DNA of 61,550 bases from Burkholderia sp. SRS-W-2-2016 (lineage in GTDB: Bacteria > Pseudomonadota > Gammaproteobacteria > Burkholderiales > Burkholderiaceae). The translations under genes and the position numbers were made by a program. Position 1 is the stretch's first letter. Every line of letters starts with the position of its first letter. A model generated the notes under the pieces. The model saw nothing but the letters and a program-made list of their open reading frames with translations. It was not told the origin of the DNA and searched no databases. Positions 10,567 through 21,276 of the stretch are shown piece after piece. The stretch lies in the NCBI RefSeq assembly GCF_001931485.1, contig NZ_MSDV01000007.1, positions 1-61,550 of the forward strand, written 5' to 3'.

Positions 10567-11931
10567 GTGGCAATCATCAAACAGCTTCGCTTGGCAACGC
10601 TCGCGGCGGCTCTCGTCGGCGCGGCGTCTTTCCTTCCGGTTGCGCCGGCACAGGCGCAGGCGTTGGGCGGCAGTAGCGGCCAGACGGTCGACACCATCGC
10701 CGCGGTGGTCAACAACGGTGTCATCACGCGGCGCGAACTCGAAGAACGGGTCAGCCTGATCACGCACCGCCTGAATCAGCAGAACGCGCCGGTGCCGCCG
10801 CTCGACCAGCTGCGCCAGCAGGTGCTCACGCAGATGGTGCTCGAACGCATCCAGTTGCAGAAGGCCAAGGAAGACGGCATCAACATCGACGACGCGGCGG
10901 TGCAGCGTACGCTCGAGCGTCTCGCGCAAGCCAACAACATGACGTTCGAAATGTACCGCGCGCGGATCGAGGCGCAGGGCGTGCCCTGGAGCACGTTCAC
11001 CGGCGATGCGCGCACCGAGCTGACGCTGTCGCGTCTGCGCGAGAAGGAAGTCGATAGCAAGATCACGGTGTCGGACGCCGAGGTCGCGAACTACATCGCC
11101 AGCCAGCGCGGCCCGAATGCCGGTCAGACCAACGACCTGCGGATCCAGCACATCCTCGTGAAAGCGCCGCTGAACGCCGCGCAGACCGACATCGAAGCGG
11201 CCCAGAAGAAAGCCGAAGGCCTGCTCGCCGAAGCGAAGGGCGGGGCCAGTTTCGAAAAGCTCGCGAAGTCGAACTCGCAGGCACCGGATGCTGCGAAGAA
11301 CGGCGGCGATCTCGGTTTCCTCGCGCCGGCGAAGCTGCCGCCCGAGTTCGTGAAGGCCGCGTCGGCACTGCGTCCGGGTGAGGTCAATCCGGAGCTGATC
11401 CGCACCAACGACGGTTTCGAAATCGTCCGTCTGGTCGAGCGCCGCGCCGGTCAGGGCACCAGCGCGGATGCGCCGAAGCTCGTGCAGACGCACGTGCGCC
11501 ACATCCTGCTGCGCGTCGGCGACGGTCAGTCCGAGCCGCAAGCGCGCCAGAAACTGCTCGACATCCGTAACCAGATCGCCGCGGGCGGCGACTTCGCGAA
11601 GTTCGCGCGCACCTACTCGCAGGACGGTTCGTCGTCGCAAGGCGGCGACCTCGGCTGGATCAGCCCGGGCGAGACGGTGCCGGAGTTCGAGCGCGCGATG
11701 AACTCGCTGCAGGACGGCCAGATCAGCGAGCCGGTGCGCAGCGAATACGGCTACCACCTGATCCAGGTGCTGGGCCGCCGCGACGCGGAAGGCTCGATCT
11801 CGCAGCAGATGGACCTCGCGCGTCAGGCGATCGGCCAGCGCAAGGCGGAGCAGGCCTACGCCGACTGGCTGCGCGAGCTGCGCGACACCGCGTACGTCGA
11901 AGTGAAGCCCAGCGTGATGGGCGCTCAATAA
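10567..11931 (+). CDS. surA: Periplasmic chaperone and peptidyl-prolyl isomerase SurA
   Basis: 454 residues from GTG at 10567, which has GGAG 5 nt upstream and opens on a signal peptide ending AQAQA. An in-frame ATG at 10519 would add 16 residues and spoil the signal sequence. After the SurA N-terminal chaperone domain (about 40-175) come two parvulin domains, recognisable by LRIQHILVK and THVRHILLR. SurA guides unfolded outer-membrane proteins, LptD among them, to the BAM complex, which fits its position 65 bp behind lptD. Confidence 0.94.
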   Translation: MAIIKQLRLATLAAALVGAASFLPVAPAQAQALGGSSGQTVDTIAAVVNNGVITRRELEERVSLITHRLNQQNAPVPPLDQLRQQVLTQMVLERIQLQKAKEDGINIDDAAVQRTLERLAQANNMTFEMYRARIEAQGVPWSTFTGDARTELTLSRLREKEVDSKITVSDAEVANYIASQRGPNAGQTNDLRIQHILVKAPLNAAQTDIEAAQKKAEGLLAEAKGGASFEKLAKSNSQAPDAAKNGGDLGFLAPAKLPPEFVKAASALRPGEVNPELIRTNDGFEIVRLVERRAGQGTSADAPKLVQTHVRHILLRVGDGQSEPQARQKLLDIRNQIAAGGDFAKFARTYSQDGSSSQGGDLGWISPGETVPEFERAMNSLQDGQISEPVRSEYGYHLIQVLGRRDAEGSISQQMDLARQAIGQRKAEQAYADWLRELRDTAYVEVKPSVMGAQ

Positions 11932-11944
11932 GCGGAATCAGCTA

Positions 11945-12955
11945 ATGACCAGCGCCGCCCCGTCCGTCCAACGCCCGCTGCGGATCGCGATCACGACCGG
12001 CGAGCCCGCCGGCGTCGGTCCGGAGCTGACCGCGCAGGCGCTGGCCGGCGCGGCCGCGCACTGGCCCAACGCGCAGTTCACCGTGCTCGGCGACGCGCAG
12101 CTGCTGGCCGAACGGGCGCGCGCGGTCGGCGTCGACTGGGCCGCGTTGCTCAGTGGCGGTGCGCGCGTGCGGGTCGGGCATCGCGCGCTCGGCGCGCCGG
12201 CGCGGGCGGGCAAGCTGGATGCCGCGAACGGCCGCTATGTGCTCGATCTGCTCGATGCGGCGATCGACGGCGCGGTGGCCGGCAGCTTCGACGCGATCGT
12301 CACCGCGCCGCTGCAAAAAAGCACGATCAACGATGCCGGTGTGCCGTTCACCGGTCACACCGAATATCTGGCCGAACGCACTCATACCCCACGCGTGGTG
12401 ATGATGCTGGCCGGCACCGGCAAGCGGCCGCTGCGGGTCGCGCTCGCGACCACCCACCTGCCGTTGAAGGACGTGTCGGCGGCGTTGACGATCGATAGCC
12501 TCGTCGACACGCTGCGCATCATCGATCAGGATTTGCGTCAGCACTTCGGTCTGCCCGCGCCGCGCATCCTGGTGACCGGACTGAACCCGCATGCGGGCGA
12601 AAACGGCTACCTCGGTCGCGAGGAAATCGACGTGATCACGCCGGCGTTGCAGCAGGCGAACGGTGCGGGCATCGACGCACGCGGACCGTATCCGGCCGAC
12701 ACGCTGTTCCAGCCGCGCTATCTCGACGAAGCCGACTGCGTGCTCGCGATGTTCCATGACCAGGGCCTGCCGGTGCTCAAATACGCGACCTTCGGCGAAG
12801 GCATCAACGTGACGTTGGGACTACCGATCATTCGCACCTCGGTCGACCACGGCACCGCGCTCGATCTGGCCGGCACCGGCCGCGCCGACGCGGGCAGCCT
12901 GATCGCCGCGATCGATACCGCAGTGTCGATGGCACGGCATCGGCGCGGGAGCTGA
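11945..12955 (+). CDS. pdxA: 4-hydroxythreonine-4-phosphate dehydrogenase PdxA
   Basis: 336 residues, standard length. The N-terminus [11 protein letters not shown] is the family signature. Metal-binding histidines lie in [10 protein letters not shown], in LNPHAGENG and in [12 protein letters not shown]. PdxA oxidises 4-phosphohydroxythreonine on the DXP-dependent route to pyridoxal phosphate. It begins 13 bp after the surA stop and is clearly in the same operon. Confidence 0.95.
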   Translation: MTSAAPSVQRPLRIAITTGEPAGVGPELTAQALAGAAAHWPNAQFTVLGDAQLLAERARAVGVDWAALLSGGARVRVGHRALGAPARAGKLDAANGRYVLDLLDAAIDGAVAGSFDAIVTAPLQKSTINDAGVPFTGHTEYLAERTHTPRVVMMLAGTGKRPLRVALATTHLPLKDVSAALTIDSLVDTLRIIDQDLRQHFGLPAPRILVTGLNPHAGENGYLGREEIDVITPALQQANGAGIDARGPYPADTLFQPRYLDEADCVLAMFHDQGLPVLKYATFGEGINVTLGLPIIRTSVDHGTALDLAGTGRADAGSLIAAIDTAVSMARHRRGS

Positions 12956-13051
12956 CGGCGCTCGTGTTGTGAGCGGGCCGTTCGCGCATCGCGCGGTTTT
13001 CCGCGGTTTCCCTTTTCTCAAGCAGTTTTCTTTCTAGCGTTTCTTTCTTCG

Positions 13052-13894
13052 ATGTCCACCAGCAGACAGCAAGGCCGGCACCAGGGCCATCTCGCGCGCA
13101 AGCGTTTCGGTCAGAACTTTCTGGTCGACATGGGCGTGATCGATTCGATCGTCGACGTGATCCGGCCGCAGCGCGGCGAGCGCATGGTCGAGATCGGACC
13201 GGGACTCGGCGCGCTGACCGAACCGCTGATCGAGCGGCTCGCGACGCCCGAGTCGCCGCTCCATGCGGTCGAACTGGACCGCGATCTGATCGGCCGCCTG
13301 AAGACCAAGTTCGGCGATCTGCTCGAACTGCACGCGGGCGATGCGCTCGCGTTCGATTTCGGCTCGCTCGCGGCGCCGGGCGAGAAGGCGTCGCTGCGCA
13401 TCGTCGGCAATCTGCCGTACAACATTTCGAGTCCGCTGCTGTTTCATCTGGCGACGTTCGCCGAGCAGGTGATCGATCAGCACTTCATGTTGCAGAACGA
13501 GGTGGTCGAGCGGATGGTCGCGGAGCCGGGCACCAAGGCGTTCAGCCGGCTGTCGGTGATGCTGCAGTACCGCTACGTGATCGACAAGCAGCTCGACGTG
13601 CCGCCCGAGTCATTCCAGCCGCCGCCGAAAGTCGATTCGGCGATCGTGCGGATGATTCCGTACGAGCGGCACGAGCTGCCGGTGGTCGACGAAAAGGTGC
13701 TCGGCGAAGTGGTGACGGCAGCGTTCTCGCAGCGTCGCAAGATGCTGCGCAATACGCTGTCGGCGTTTCGCGACACGGTGGATTTCGACGCGCTCGGTTT
13801 CGACCTGCAACGCCGCGCGGAAGACGTGCCGGTCGCCGAGTATGTGAGCGTCGCGCAGGCCGTGGCGGCAAGTGCGGCGGGGGCGGCGGAGTAA
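13052..13894 (+). CDS. rsmA: 16S rRNA dimethyladenosine transferase RsmA (KsgA)
   Basis: 280 residues. QNFLVD, the SAM-binding [14 protein letters not shown] and the catalytic [11 protein letters not shown] (motif IV) are all present. RsmA dimethylates the two adjacent adenosines in helix 45 of 16S rRNA late in 30S assembly. It lies 96 bp after pdxA and completes the lptD-surA-pdxA-rsmA block known from E. coli; apaG and apaH do not follow here. Confidence 0.95.
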   Translation: MSTSRQQGRHQGHLARKRFGQNFLVDMGVIDSIVDVIRPQRGERMVEIGPGLGALTEPLIERLATPESPLHAVELDRDLIGRLKTKFGDLLELHAGDALAFDFGSLAAPGEKASLRIVGNLPYNISSPLLFHLATFAEQVIDQHFMLQNEVVERMVAEPGTKAFSRLSVMLQYRYVIDKQLDVPPESFQPPPKVDSAIVRMIPYERHELPVVDEKVLGEVVTAAFSQRRKMLRNTLSAFRDTVDFDALGFDLQRRAEDVPVAEYVSVAQAVAASAAGAAE

Positions 13895-13918
13895 GTCTCG
13901 CGCCGCGACGGGCAGCTG

Positions 13919-14887
13919 TCAGGCAGCGGCCCGTTTCGCCGGTGCGTTGACCAGCGCGATCCCGCTCAACACCAGCAGCGCGGCGACCAGAAAGCGCGTG
14001 CTGAACGACTCGCCGAGCAGCAGCACGCCGAAGGTCACGCCGAACAGCGGCGTCAGAAACGAAAACACCGACAGCCGCGACGCGATATAGCGCGTCAGCA
14101 GCCAGAACCACAACAGATAGCTGACGAACGCGACCACCACCGCCTGGTACGCGAGGCTCGCGAGCGCGAGCGGCGTCACCGTCTCGATCCGCATCTGGCC
14201 AAGTCCGAGCGCCAGCGCGAGCAGCACCACCGCCGACACCGCCAGCTGATAGAACAGCGTCTTGCTCGCACTCGTATGCGCGAGGCGCGAGCCGCGCACG
14301 ACCACCGTGGTCGCCGCCCATGCGATGCCGGCCAGCACGCCGAGCGCATCGCCGGCGGCGCCCGCGAGCGTCGAGCCGTGCGGCGCGCCCGTAGCCGGCG
14401 TTGCAGCCGAACCCGCCCCCGTGTGCAGGAAGCCGTCGGCGAACGCGAGTGCGATCCCCGCGAACGCGACGCCGATGCCGAGCCACTGGATCCGCCGCAT
14501 CCGTTCGCCGTCGACGAACCAGTGCAGACCGAGCGCGGTGAAGCACGGCGCGGTGTACAGGAACACCGCCATGCGCGACGCGCTCGTCAGCGTGAGGCCG
14601 AGAAAGATGCAGATGAACTCGGCCGCGAACAGCACACCGGCGAGCAGCCCCGCGCCGAGCGTGCCGTCGTCGCGAAACAGCGGCGTGCCGCGCGAGCGCG
14701 CCCACGCCCACACCAGCACCGACGCGATCGCCGAGCGCAGCCCCGCCTGAAAGACCGGCGGCACCGTCACATTGGTGGTTTTGATCGCGACCTGCTGAAG
14801 TCCCCAGATCGCGCACAAGCCGATCATCAGCAGGATGGCGAAGCTATCGGGGGCGCGACGCGCGGGTGAGGCGGTGGTAGTGCTCAT
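13919..14887 (-). CDS. EamA-family (DMT superfamily) permease
   Basis: 322 residues with ten predicted membrane helices in two EamA repeats (about 16-155 and 185-315). The first helix holds the typical MIGLCAIWGLQQVAIK pattern. Members export amino acids, metabolites or drugs, and the substrate cannot be told from sequence. It faces rsmA tail-to-tail and gloA head-to-head, so it is probably a single-gene unit. Confidence 0.87.
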   Translation of the reverse strand: MSTTTASPARRAPDSFAILLMIGLCAIWGLQQVAIKTTNVTVPPVFQAGLRSAIASVLVWAWARSRGTPLFRDDGTLGAGLLAGVLFAAEFICIFLGLTLTSASRMAVFLYTAPCFTALGLHWFVDGERMRRIQWLGIGVAFAGIALAFADGFLHTGAGSAATPATGAPHGSTLAGAAGDALGVLAGIAWAATTVVVRGSRLAHTSASKTLFYQLAVSAVVLLALALGLGQMRIETVTPLALASLAYQAVVVAFVSYLLWFWLLTRYIASRLSVFSFLTPLFGVTFGVLLLGESFSTRFLVAALLVLSGIALVNAPAKRAAA

Positions 14888-15126
14888 GGGCGGTGTAGGG
14901 GACGCGAGAATGTATTAGGACGTTATGTTCGAGCGGCGTGCACGACGCGCTCGCGCGACAGACGCATACGATAGCAAACCTGCCTGCGTGCCGAGTAATG
15001 TCCGCCGGCCGCACCGGTCACTCAGGCCGCGCTACAAGGCACGCGGGATGCTGCCAGGTCCTGCAACGGTGCCCGATTCCGGGTACATTTACGGTCTCGT
15101 TATTCAGCAACAACAGGGAGTGCGCA

Positions 15127-15513
15127 ATGCGCCTGCTTCACACCATGCTCCGCGTCGGCGACCTCGATCGTTCGATTAATTTCTACACCGAACTGCTCGG
15201 CATGAAACTGCTGCGCCGCGAAGACTATCCGGACGGCAAATTCACGCTGGCGTTCGTCGGCTACAGCGACGAACGCGACGGCACCGTCATCGAGCTGACG
15301 CACAACTGGGACACGCCGTCGTACGACCTCGGCAGCGGTTTCGGCCACCTCGCGGTGGAAGTGGAAGACGCGTACGCCGCGTGCGACAAGATCAAGGCGC
15401 AGGGCGGCACCGTCGTGCGCGAAGCCGGTCCGATGAAGCACGGCACGACCGTGATCGCATTTGTCACGGACCCTGACGGCTACAAGATCGAATTCATTCA
15501 GAAGAAAAAGTGA
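15127..15513 (+). CDS. gloA: Lactoylglutathione lyase (glyoxalase I)
   Basis: 128 residues, the length of the short bacterial Ni-type enzyme. The four metal ligands of the family are seen: His5 (RLLHTM), Glu in TVIELTHNW, His in GFGHLAVEV, and Glu in YKIEFIQ. GloA converts the methylglyoxal-glutathione hemithioacetal to S-lactoylglutathione. ATG at 15127 was chosen because AGGGAG lies 7 nt before it and it begins exactly at the conserved N-terminus; the frame is open further upstream. Confidence 0.95.
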   Translation: MRLLHTMLRVGDLDRSINFYTELLGMKLLRREDYPDGKFTLAFVGYSDERDGTVIELTHNWDTPSYDLGSGFGHLAVEVEDAYAACDKIKAQGGTVVREAGPMKHGTTVIAFVTDPDGYKIEFIQKKK

Positions 15514-15573
15514 TGTGAGCGGCGGGCGACGCGGGTGGATACGCGTCACCGCCGTCCCTCTGTCACCGCCGCG

Positions 15574-16500
15574 TCAAAGCGTCGGCAGCAATTCCGGCGG
15601 ATGCGACTTCAGCGTCTGCCGCGCCTCGCGAAATTCCGGAAAAATCGATTCGACGGTCTGCCAGAAGCGCGGACTGTGGTTCATCTCGCGCAGATGCGAG
15701 AGTTCGTGCGCGACCACGTAATCGATAATCGACAGCGGGAAGTGGATCAGCCGCCAGTTCAGGCGGATCTTGCCGTCGCTCGAGCAGCTGCCCCAGCGCG
15801 TCGCCGCCGACGACAGCGCGTACGTCCGGTAATTGACCCCCAGCTTCTGCGCGTAGATCGCGAGCCGTTCGCCGAACAGGCGCTTCGCTTCGCCCTGCAG
15901 CCAGCCCTGCACGCGGTCCTTGATCTGCTGCGGATCGGCCTGCGACGGCAGCGGCAATTGCAGCATGGCCTGCGCCGGATCGAACGCGAGCATCCCGCGC
16001 GGCGCGCCGAGCGTCACGCGCACCGGTTGGCCGAGATAGGGCACTTCGGCACCATCCTTCCACTCGATCTTCGGCAACGCGCGTTGCTCGACGCGAGTCT
16101 GCCATTCGATCAGCTTCGTGAAAATCCAGCGCTGTTTTTCGGTGATCGCGTTTTCGATGTCGGCGAGCGTGACCCAGCGCGGCGCGGTGATCGTGAGGCC
16201 GGTGCTGTCGATCGCGAAACCGATCGAGCGGCGTGCCGAGCGCTTGAGCGCGTAGTGCAGCGTGCGCGAGCCGATGGTCAGGCTGCGCAGCTTGCTGCCG
16301 TCCGGCGCGAGCGGCGACGCGGGTGGTTGAATGGTCGGCGCCGCCGCGCCGGGCGAACCGGGCGCGGACGACACAGGTGATGGAGACGACGATGTCGACC
16401 CCGGCTCGGCGAAGAGCGGGAGATCGAGTTGCCGGTTTTCGAGCGCCGCGGCGGGTTGCGGCGTGGGAGACTTCTGCATCGGCTTCGCTTCGCGCAACAC
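15574..16500 (-). CDS. YgjP-like metallopeptidase-domain protein (DUF45, SprT/M48-like)
   Basis: 308 residues. The zinc-protease helix VVAHELSHLREMNHSPRFW (HExxH plus downstream His) lies in the C-terminal third, after a beta-rich region (about 85-180) typical of this family. The first 70 residues are Pro/Ala/Ser-rich and probably disordered. The substrate is not known for the family. The GTG at 16500 is given; an in-frame ATG at 16479 is an equal alternative. The start lies 20 bp after the plsC stop, making it the last gene of the glyQ-glyS-gmhB-plsC run. Confidence 0.85.
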   Translation of the reverse strand: MLREAKPMQKSPTPQPAAALENRQLDLPLFAEPGSTSSSPSPVSSAPGSPGAAAPTIQPPASPLAPDGSKLRSLTIGSRTLHYALKRSARRSIGFAIDSTGLTITAPRWVTLADIENAITEKQRWIFTKLIEWQTRVEQRALPKIEWKDGAEVPYLGQPVRVTLGAPRGMLAFDPAQAMLQLPLPSQADPQQIKDRVQGWLQGEAKRLFGERLAIYAQKLGVNYRTYALSSAATRWGSCSSDGKIRLNWRLIHFPLSIIDYVVAHELSHLREMNHSPRFWQTVESIFPEFREARQTLKSHPPELLPTL

Positions 16501-16519
16501 GCCGCGGGGGCGTGGCGCG

Positions 16520-17278
16520 TCAGATGGGAGCGGCGGCGGAATCGTTGGCCGCCGAGCGGTAAGCAGTGGGATCGATGCGGCGCATTTCGGCTTCGATCCA
16601 CTGCTCGACGCGCTTGTTCACTTCATCGGGCGTGAGGCCCGTCGTGTCGATCGGCTTGCCGATCGACACCGTGACTATACCCGGATATTTCAGGAACGAG
16701 TTACGCGGCCATACGCGGCCCGCGTTGTGCGCGATCGGCACGACCGGCGCGCCGGCCGAGACAGCGAAGCGCGCGCCGCCGGTCTTGTACTTGCCCTGCT
16801 TGCCGGTCGGCGTGCGGGTGCCTTCCGGGAACATGATCACCCATGCGCCTTCGGCCATCCGCGTCTTGCCCTGGTTGATCACCGACTCGAACGCGTACTT
16901 GCCTTCCTTGCGGTTGATGTGAACCATCTTCAGCATGCCGAGCGCCCAGCCGAAAAACGGCACGTACAGCAGCTCGCGCTTGAACACGTAGCACAGCGGC
17001 CGCGGCATCAGCGCCGGAAAGGCCACCGTTTCCCACGCCGACTGGTGCTTTGACAGCAGCACGGCCGGACCGTCGGGCAGGTTCTCGTAACCTTCGATCC
17101 GATAGCGGATGCCGTTCAGCCAGCGCACCGTCCACAGCGTCAGGCGGCACCAGCCGGCCGCCATCCAGTAGCGGTTTTCAGCGCGCAGGAACGGAAACGC
17201 GATGAAGCACGCGGTTGCGTACGGCACCGTGACCAGCACGAAATAGATCAGCAGCAGCAGGGAGCGGAGTGTGCGCAT
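16520..17278 (-). CDS. plsC: 1-acyl-sn-glycerol-3-phosphate acyltransferase PlsC
   Basis: 252 residues with two N-terminal hydrophobic segments (about 5-33), then the acyltransferase motifs. The catalytic box reads KHQSAWET, that is His78-X4-Glu83 in place of the usual H-X4-D. The glycerophosphate-binding motif FPEGTRT is intact. PlsC acylates lysophosphatidate at the inner membrane to give phosphatidate. It lies 49 bp behind gmhB. Confidence 0.9.
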   Translation of the reverse strand: MRTLRSLLLLIYFVLVTVPYATACFIAFPFLRAENRYWMAAGWCRLTLWTVRWLNGIRYRIEGYENLPDGPAVLLSKHQSAWETVAFPALMPRPLCYVFKRELLYVPFFGWALGMLKMVHINRKEGKYAFESVINQGKTRMAEGAWVIMFPEGTRTPTGKQGKYKTGGARFAVSAGAPVVPIAHNAGRVWPRNSFLKYPGIVTVSIGKPIDTTGLTPDEVNKRVEQWIEAEMRRIDPTAYRSAANDSAAAPI

Positions 17279-17327
17279 CGGCGTAAAGATTGGGGGTAGG
17301 GAGCGCGCGGTACGCGAGGGTGCCGGC

Positions 17328-17882
17328 TTACTCCTGGGCGTCGGCGAGGAAGTCCAGCGCGAACGCGCGCAGGTCGTCGTGCACGATCGTGCCTTCGGGC
17401 AGGCCGCCGGCGGCGAGCGTCTTGCGGCCCTTGCCGGTCAGCACCAGATGCACTGGATGACCGAGCACCGCTCCCGCCTGCAGATCGCGCAGCGAATCGC
17501 CGACCACGTGCGTTTGCGCGGGATCGATCTCGAAGCGCTCGGCGATCATCTTCAGCATGCCGGGCTTCGGCTTGCGGCATTCGCAATGGTCTTCGGCCGT
17601 GTGCGGGCAGAAGAACACCGCTTCGATGCGTGCGCCGACCGCGGCGGCGGCGCGGTGCATCTTCAGGTGCATTGCATTCAACGCGTCCATGTCGAACAGA
17701 CCGCGGCCGATGCCCGACTGATTGGTCGCGACCGCGACGCGATAGCCCGCCTGGTTCAGGCGCGCGATCGCTTCGAGTGCGCCCGGCAGCGCGACCCACT
17801 CGTCCGGCGACTTGATGAACGCGTCGGAGTCGGCGTTGATCACGCCGTCGCGGTCGAGAATCACCACTTTCTTGTTCGGCAT
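17328..17882 (-). CDS. gmhB: D-glycero-beta-D-manno-heptose 1,7-bisphosphate 7-phosphatase GmhB
   Basis: 184 residues of the HAD superfamily. The catalytic Asp10 and Asp12 lie in ILDRDGVIN, TNQSG is motif II, and the structural zinc site is Cys92, His94, Cys100 and Cys102 (CPH...CEC), which marks the GmhB group. GmhB dephosphorylates heptose bisphosphate on the way to ADP-heptose for the LPS inner core. Its start is 10 bp from the glyS stop, so it belongs to the glyQS transcript. Confidence 0.94.
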   Translation of the reverse strand: MPNKKVVILDRDGVINADSDAFIKSPDEWVALPGALEAIARLNQAGYRVAVATNQSGIGRGLFDMDALNAMHLKMHRAAAAVGARIEAVFFCPHTAEDHCECRKPKPGMLKMIAERFEIDPAQTHVVGDSLRDLQAGAVLGHPVHLVLTGKGRKTLAAGGLPEGTIVHDDLRAFALDFLADAQE

Positions 17883-17892
17883 GGCGCGATGC

Positions 17893-19992
17893 TCAGGCGG
17901 CGAGTCGGGAAATGTCGGCGACGCAGTTCATCTGCTGATGCAGCGCGCCGAGCAGTGCCAGACGGTTCGCACGCAACGCCGGATCTTCGGCGTTGACCAT
18001 CACGTCGTTGAAGAACGTGTCGACCGGTTCGCGCAGCGCGGCGAGCGCGGTCAGCGCACCGGTGTAGTCGCGCGCGGCCAGTTGCGACTGCACGCGCGGC
18101 GTGACCTGCTCGAGCTGCGCGTTGAGCGCCTGCTCGGCCGCTTCGGTCAGCAGCGCCGGCTGCACGGCGCCGTTGCCCACGCCTTCCGACTTCTTCAGGA
18201 TGTTCGAGATGCGCTTGTTGGCCGCCGCGAGCGATGCCGCTTCGGCGAGCGTCGCGAACTCACGCACCGCATCCAGACGCGCGACGATGTCGTCGAGGCG
18301 CGTCGGGTTCAGTGCCAGCACCGCGTCGATCTCGCCGGCCGCGTAGCCGCGTTCGCGCAGCAGACCGCGCAGGCGGTCCATGCTGAACTCGTAGATCGCG
18401 GCGGTCGAATCGGCGACGTTCGGCACGCCGGCGAATTGCGCGTATGCGGCGCGCAGCAGTTCGACGAAGTCGACCGGCAGTTGCTTCTCGACCAGAATCC
18501 GCAGCACGCCGAGCGCGTGACGGCGCAGCGCGAACGGGTCTTTCTCGCCGGTCGGTTGCAGGCCGATGCCCCAGATGCCGACCAGCGTTTCGAGCTTGTC
18601 GGCGAGCGCGACGACGGTGCCGGTTGCGGTGGTGGGCAACGCATCGCCGGAGAAGCGCGGCTGATAGTGCTCCGAGCACGCGAGCGCGACTTCTTCCGGC
18701 TCGCCGTCGTGGCGCGCGTAGTACGTGCCCATCGTGCCTTGCAGCTCGGGGAATTCGCCGACCATGTCGGTGATCAGGTCGGCCTTCGCGAGGCGCGCGG
18801 CGCGCTTGGCGAGGGTCACGTCCGCGCCGGTCAGCGCGGCGATCGCGCCGGCCAGACCTTCGAGACGCTCGACGCGTTGCAGCGCCGAACCGAGCTTGTT
18901 GTGATAGACGACGTTCGCGAGCAGCGGCACGCGCTCGGCGAGCGGCTTCTTCTTGTCCTGCGTGAAGAAGAACTTCGCGTCGGCCAGACGCGGGCGCACC
19001 ACGCGTTCATTGCCTTCGACGATCTCGTTCGGCGTATCGGTCTCGATGTTCGACACGATCAGGAAGCGCGAGCGCAGCTTGCCGTTCGCATCGGTCAGCG
19101 CGAAGTACTTCTGGTTGGTCTGCATCGTCAGGATCAGGCATTCCTGCGGGACCTGCAGGAATTCGTCCTCGAAGCGGCACTCGTAGACGGCCGGCCATTC
19201 GACCAGCGACGTCACTTCGTCGAGCAGCGCGTCCGGCATCACGACCTTGTCTTCGCCTGCCAGCGCGAGCAGTTGCGAGCGGATCGCTTCCTTGCGCTCG
19301 ATGAAGCTCGCGATCACGCGGCCGCGATGTTGCAGCGTTTCCGCGTACGACTGCGCGTGCTGGATCTGCACGAAGCCTTCGGACAGGAAGCGGTGGCCGA
19401 GCGTGGTGTCGTCGGCGTCGATGCCGAGTGTGCTGACCGGCACGATTTCTTCGCCGTGCAGCGCGGTCAGGCGATGCACCGGGCGCACGAACTGCACGGT
19501 CGAGCCGTCGGGGCGCTGATAGGTCATCGGCTTTGCGACCGGCAGCTTGGCGAGCGTTTCGTCGAGCGCGGCTTGCAGGCCGTCGGCCAGCGTCGCGCCC
19601 GGTGCCGCGTAGCGCAGGAAGAACGCTTCGGCCTTGCCGTCCTGCGCGCGTTCGAGGTCGTTCACCGAGAAGTCGGGGAAGCCGAGCGCGGCGAGTTTCT
19701 TCGCGAGCGGCGCGGTGGGCTGGCCGTCTTTGTCGAGCGCGACGGAGACCGGCAGCACTTTTTCGCGCACGTGTTTTTCCGGCGCGACCGCGCGCACGTT
19801 GTGGATCGTCACCGCGAGGCGGCGCGGCGTTGCGTAGCGTTCGAACGACGGTTCGCCGTCGATCAGGTCGCGCGCCGCGAGGCGCTGCACGATGCCTTCG
19901 GCGAACGCGTCGCCGAGACGCGCGAGGGCCTTCGGCGGCAGTTCTTCAGTCAGCAGCTCGACGAGCAGGGTAGCGTGTTGAGATTGAGTCAT
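17893..19992 (-). CDS. glyS: Glycyl-tRNA synthetase beta subunit
   Basis: 699 residues, the normal length. It begins with the typical [15 protein letters not shown], holds the tRNA-synthetase B (HD-like) core, and ends with the DALR anticodon-binding region rich in helices ([20 protein letters not shown]). With GlyQ it forms the alpha2-beta2 enzyme that charges tRNA-Gly. It starts 15 bp after the glyQ stop. Confidence 0.96.
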   Translation of the reverse strand: MTQSQHATLLVELLTEELPPKALARLGDAFAEGIVQRLAARDLIDGEPSFERYATPRRLAVTIHNVRAVAPEKHVREKVLPVSVALDKDGQPTAPLAKKLAALGFPDFSVNDLERAQDGKAEAFFLRYAAPGATLADGLQAALDETLAKLPVAKPMTYQRPDGSTVQFVRPVHRLTALHGEEIVPVSTLGIDADDTTLGHRFLSEGFVQIQHAQSYAETLQHRGRVIASFIERKEAIRSQLLALAGEDKVVMPDALLDEVTSLVEWPAVYECRFEDEFLQVPQECLILTMQTNQKYFALTDANGKLRSRFLIVSNIETDTPNEIVEGNERVVRPRLADAKFFFTQDKKKPLAERVPLLANVVYHNKLGSALQRVERLEGLAGAIAALTGADVTLAKRAARLAKADLITDMVGEFPELQGTMGTYYARHDGEPEEVALACSEHYQPRFSGDALPTTATGTVVALADKLETLVGIWGIGLQPTGEKDPFALRRHALGVLRILVEKQLPVDFVELLRAAYAQFAGVPNVADSTAAIYEFSMDRLRGLLRERGYAAGEIDAVLALNPTRLDDIVARLDAVREFATLAEAASLAAANKRISNILKKSEGVGNGAVQPALLTEAAEQALNAQLEQVTPRVQSQLAARDYTGALTALAALREPVDTFFNDVMVNAEDPALRANRLALLGALHQQMNCVADISRLAA

Positions 19993-20007
19993 GAGGTGAA
20001 ATTCTCG

Positions 20008-21015
20008 TCAGTCCTGATCGATCTTGCGTTCGACTTTCAGCGGCGGCGCCCACGCGGGCATCGCGGCTTCCTGCTCGTCGGTGGTGAGGCCGGGCACGCC
20101 GTGCACCGGATTGCCGAGCATCGGGAAGCCGAGCTTTTCGCGCGATTCGTAGTAAGCCTGCGCAACCAGACGCGACAGCGCGCGAATCCGGCCGATGTAG
20201 GCCGCGCGTTCGGTGACCGAAATCGCGCCGCGCGCGTCGAGCAGGTTGAACGTGTGGCCGGCCTTCAGCACGAGTTCGTAGGCGGGCAGCGCGATCTGCG
20301 CTTCGATCATGCGCTTCGCTTCGGCTTCGTAGCTGTTGAAGAACGTGAACAGCAGGTCGACGTTCGCGTGCTCGAAGTTGTAGGTGGACTGTTCGACTTC
20401 GTTCTGGTGGTACACGTCGCCATAGGTCAGGCGACGCAGTTCCGGGCCGTTCGGGCCTTGCTCTTCCCACTCGGTCCAGACGAGGTCGTAGACGTTCTCG
20501 ACCTTCTGCAAATACATCGCGAGGCGCTCGAGGCCGTAGGTGATTTCGCCGAGCACCGGCTTGCAGTCAATCCCACCGACCTGCTGGAAGTAGGTGAACT
20601 GGGTCACTTCCATGCCGTTCAGCCACACTTCCCAGCCCAGACCCCACGCGCCGAGCGTCGGGTTTTCCCAGTCGTCTTCGACGAAGCGCACGTCGTTCTG
20701 CTTCAGGTCGAAGCCGAGCGCTTCGAGCGAGCCGAGGTACAGGTCGAGGATGTTTTCCGGCGCCGGCTTGAGCACCACCTGGTACTGGTAGTAGTGCTGC
20801 AGACGGTTCGGGTTCTCGCCGTAGCGGCCGTCTTTCGGGCGGCGCGACGGCTGCACGTAGGCGGCGCGCCACGGCTCGGGGCCGATTGCGCGCAGGAAGG
20901 TATGGACGTGGGACGTGCCCGCGCCGACTTCCATGTCGATCGGCTGGAGCAACGCGCAACCCTGCTTGTCCCAGTAGGACTGCAGCGTCAGGATGATTTG
21001 CTGAAACGTGAGCAT
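20008..21015 (-). CDS. glyQ: Glycyl-tRNA synthetase alpha subunit
   Basis: 335 residues. The class II core is recognisable from [29 protein letters not shown] and [29 protein letters not shown] at 21015 has AAAGG 6 nt upstream and starts at the conserved N-terminus; a start six codons earlier is possible but unsupported. It is the first gene of the glyQ-glyS-gmhB-plsC-ygjP-like run. The C-terminal tail after residue about 310 is longer than in E. coli. Confidence 0.96.
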   Translation of the reverse strand: MLTFQQIILTLQSYWDKQGCALLQPIDMEVGAGTSHVHTFLRAIGPEPWRAAYVQPSRRPKDGRYGENPNRLQHYYQYQVVLKPAPENILDLYLGSLEALGFDLKQNDVRFVEDDWENPTLGAWGLGWEVWLNGMEVTQFTYFQQVGGIDCKPVLGEITYGLERLAMYLQKVENVYDLVWTEWEEQGPNGPELRRLTYGDVYHQNEVEQSTYNFEHANVDLLFTFFNSYEAEAKRMIEAQIALPAYELVLKAGHTFNLLDARGAISVTERAAYIGRIRALSRLVAQAYYESREKLGFPMLGNPVHGVPGLTTDEQEAAMPAWAPPLKVERKIDQD

Positions 21016-21095
21016 GAAGTGCCTTTCGGGCATGGGGCCGTGCCGCGTACGCCGGAGCGCGCGAGGCGGCCGTGGAGCGAAGTGCTAAACCCGAG

Positions 21096-21101
21096 ATTTT
21101 A
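21096..21101 (-). promoter_or_regulatory. Candidate -10 element for glyQS
   Basis: On the minus strand this reads TAAAAT, 81 bp before the glyQ start, inside an imperfect dyad GCTAAA/TTTAGC. There is no convincing -35 hexamer. Given for its position and near-consensus sequence only. Confidence 0.35.
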
Positions 21102-21276
21102 GCGGAAAGGACAGCGGGACGGCCCGTTTTGCGGGGGAGGGCGGGCCGGGGTGCGGTTTTTGGGCGACAGGTGAGGGATTGACCGCCGCGGCCGGGCGGC
21201 AGGATTGCCGCCGCCGGGCCGGCGCCGCCGCTGAGTGCGTTGCGGCGGCTGCGGCCTTGGAGTCGGCGGCGCTGGC

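Noticed and set aside
17812..21102. A 1096-residue plus-strand open frame opposite glyQ-glyS
   Set aside because: It is fully antisense to two well-recognised genes, and its product is Arg/His/Gln-rich with no family resemblance. Long antisense frames are common at this GC content.
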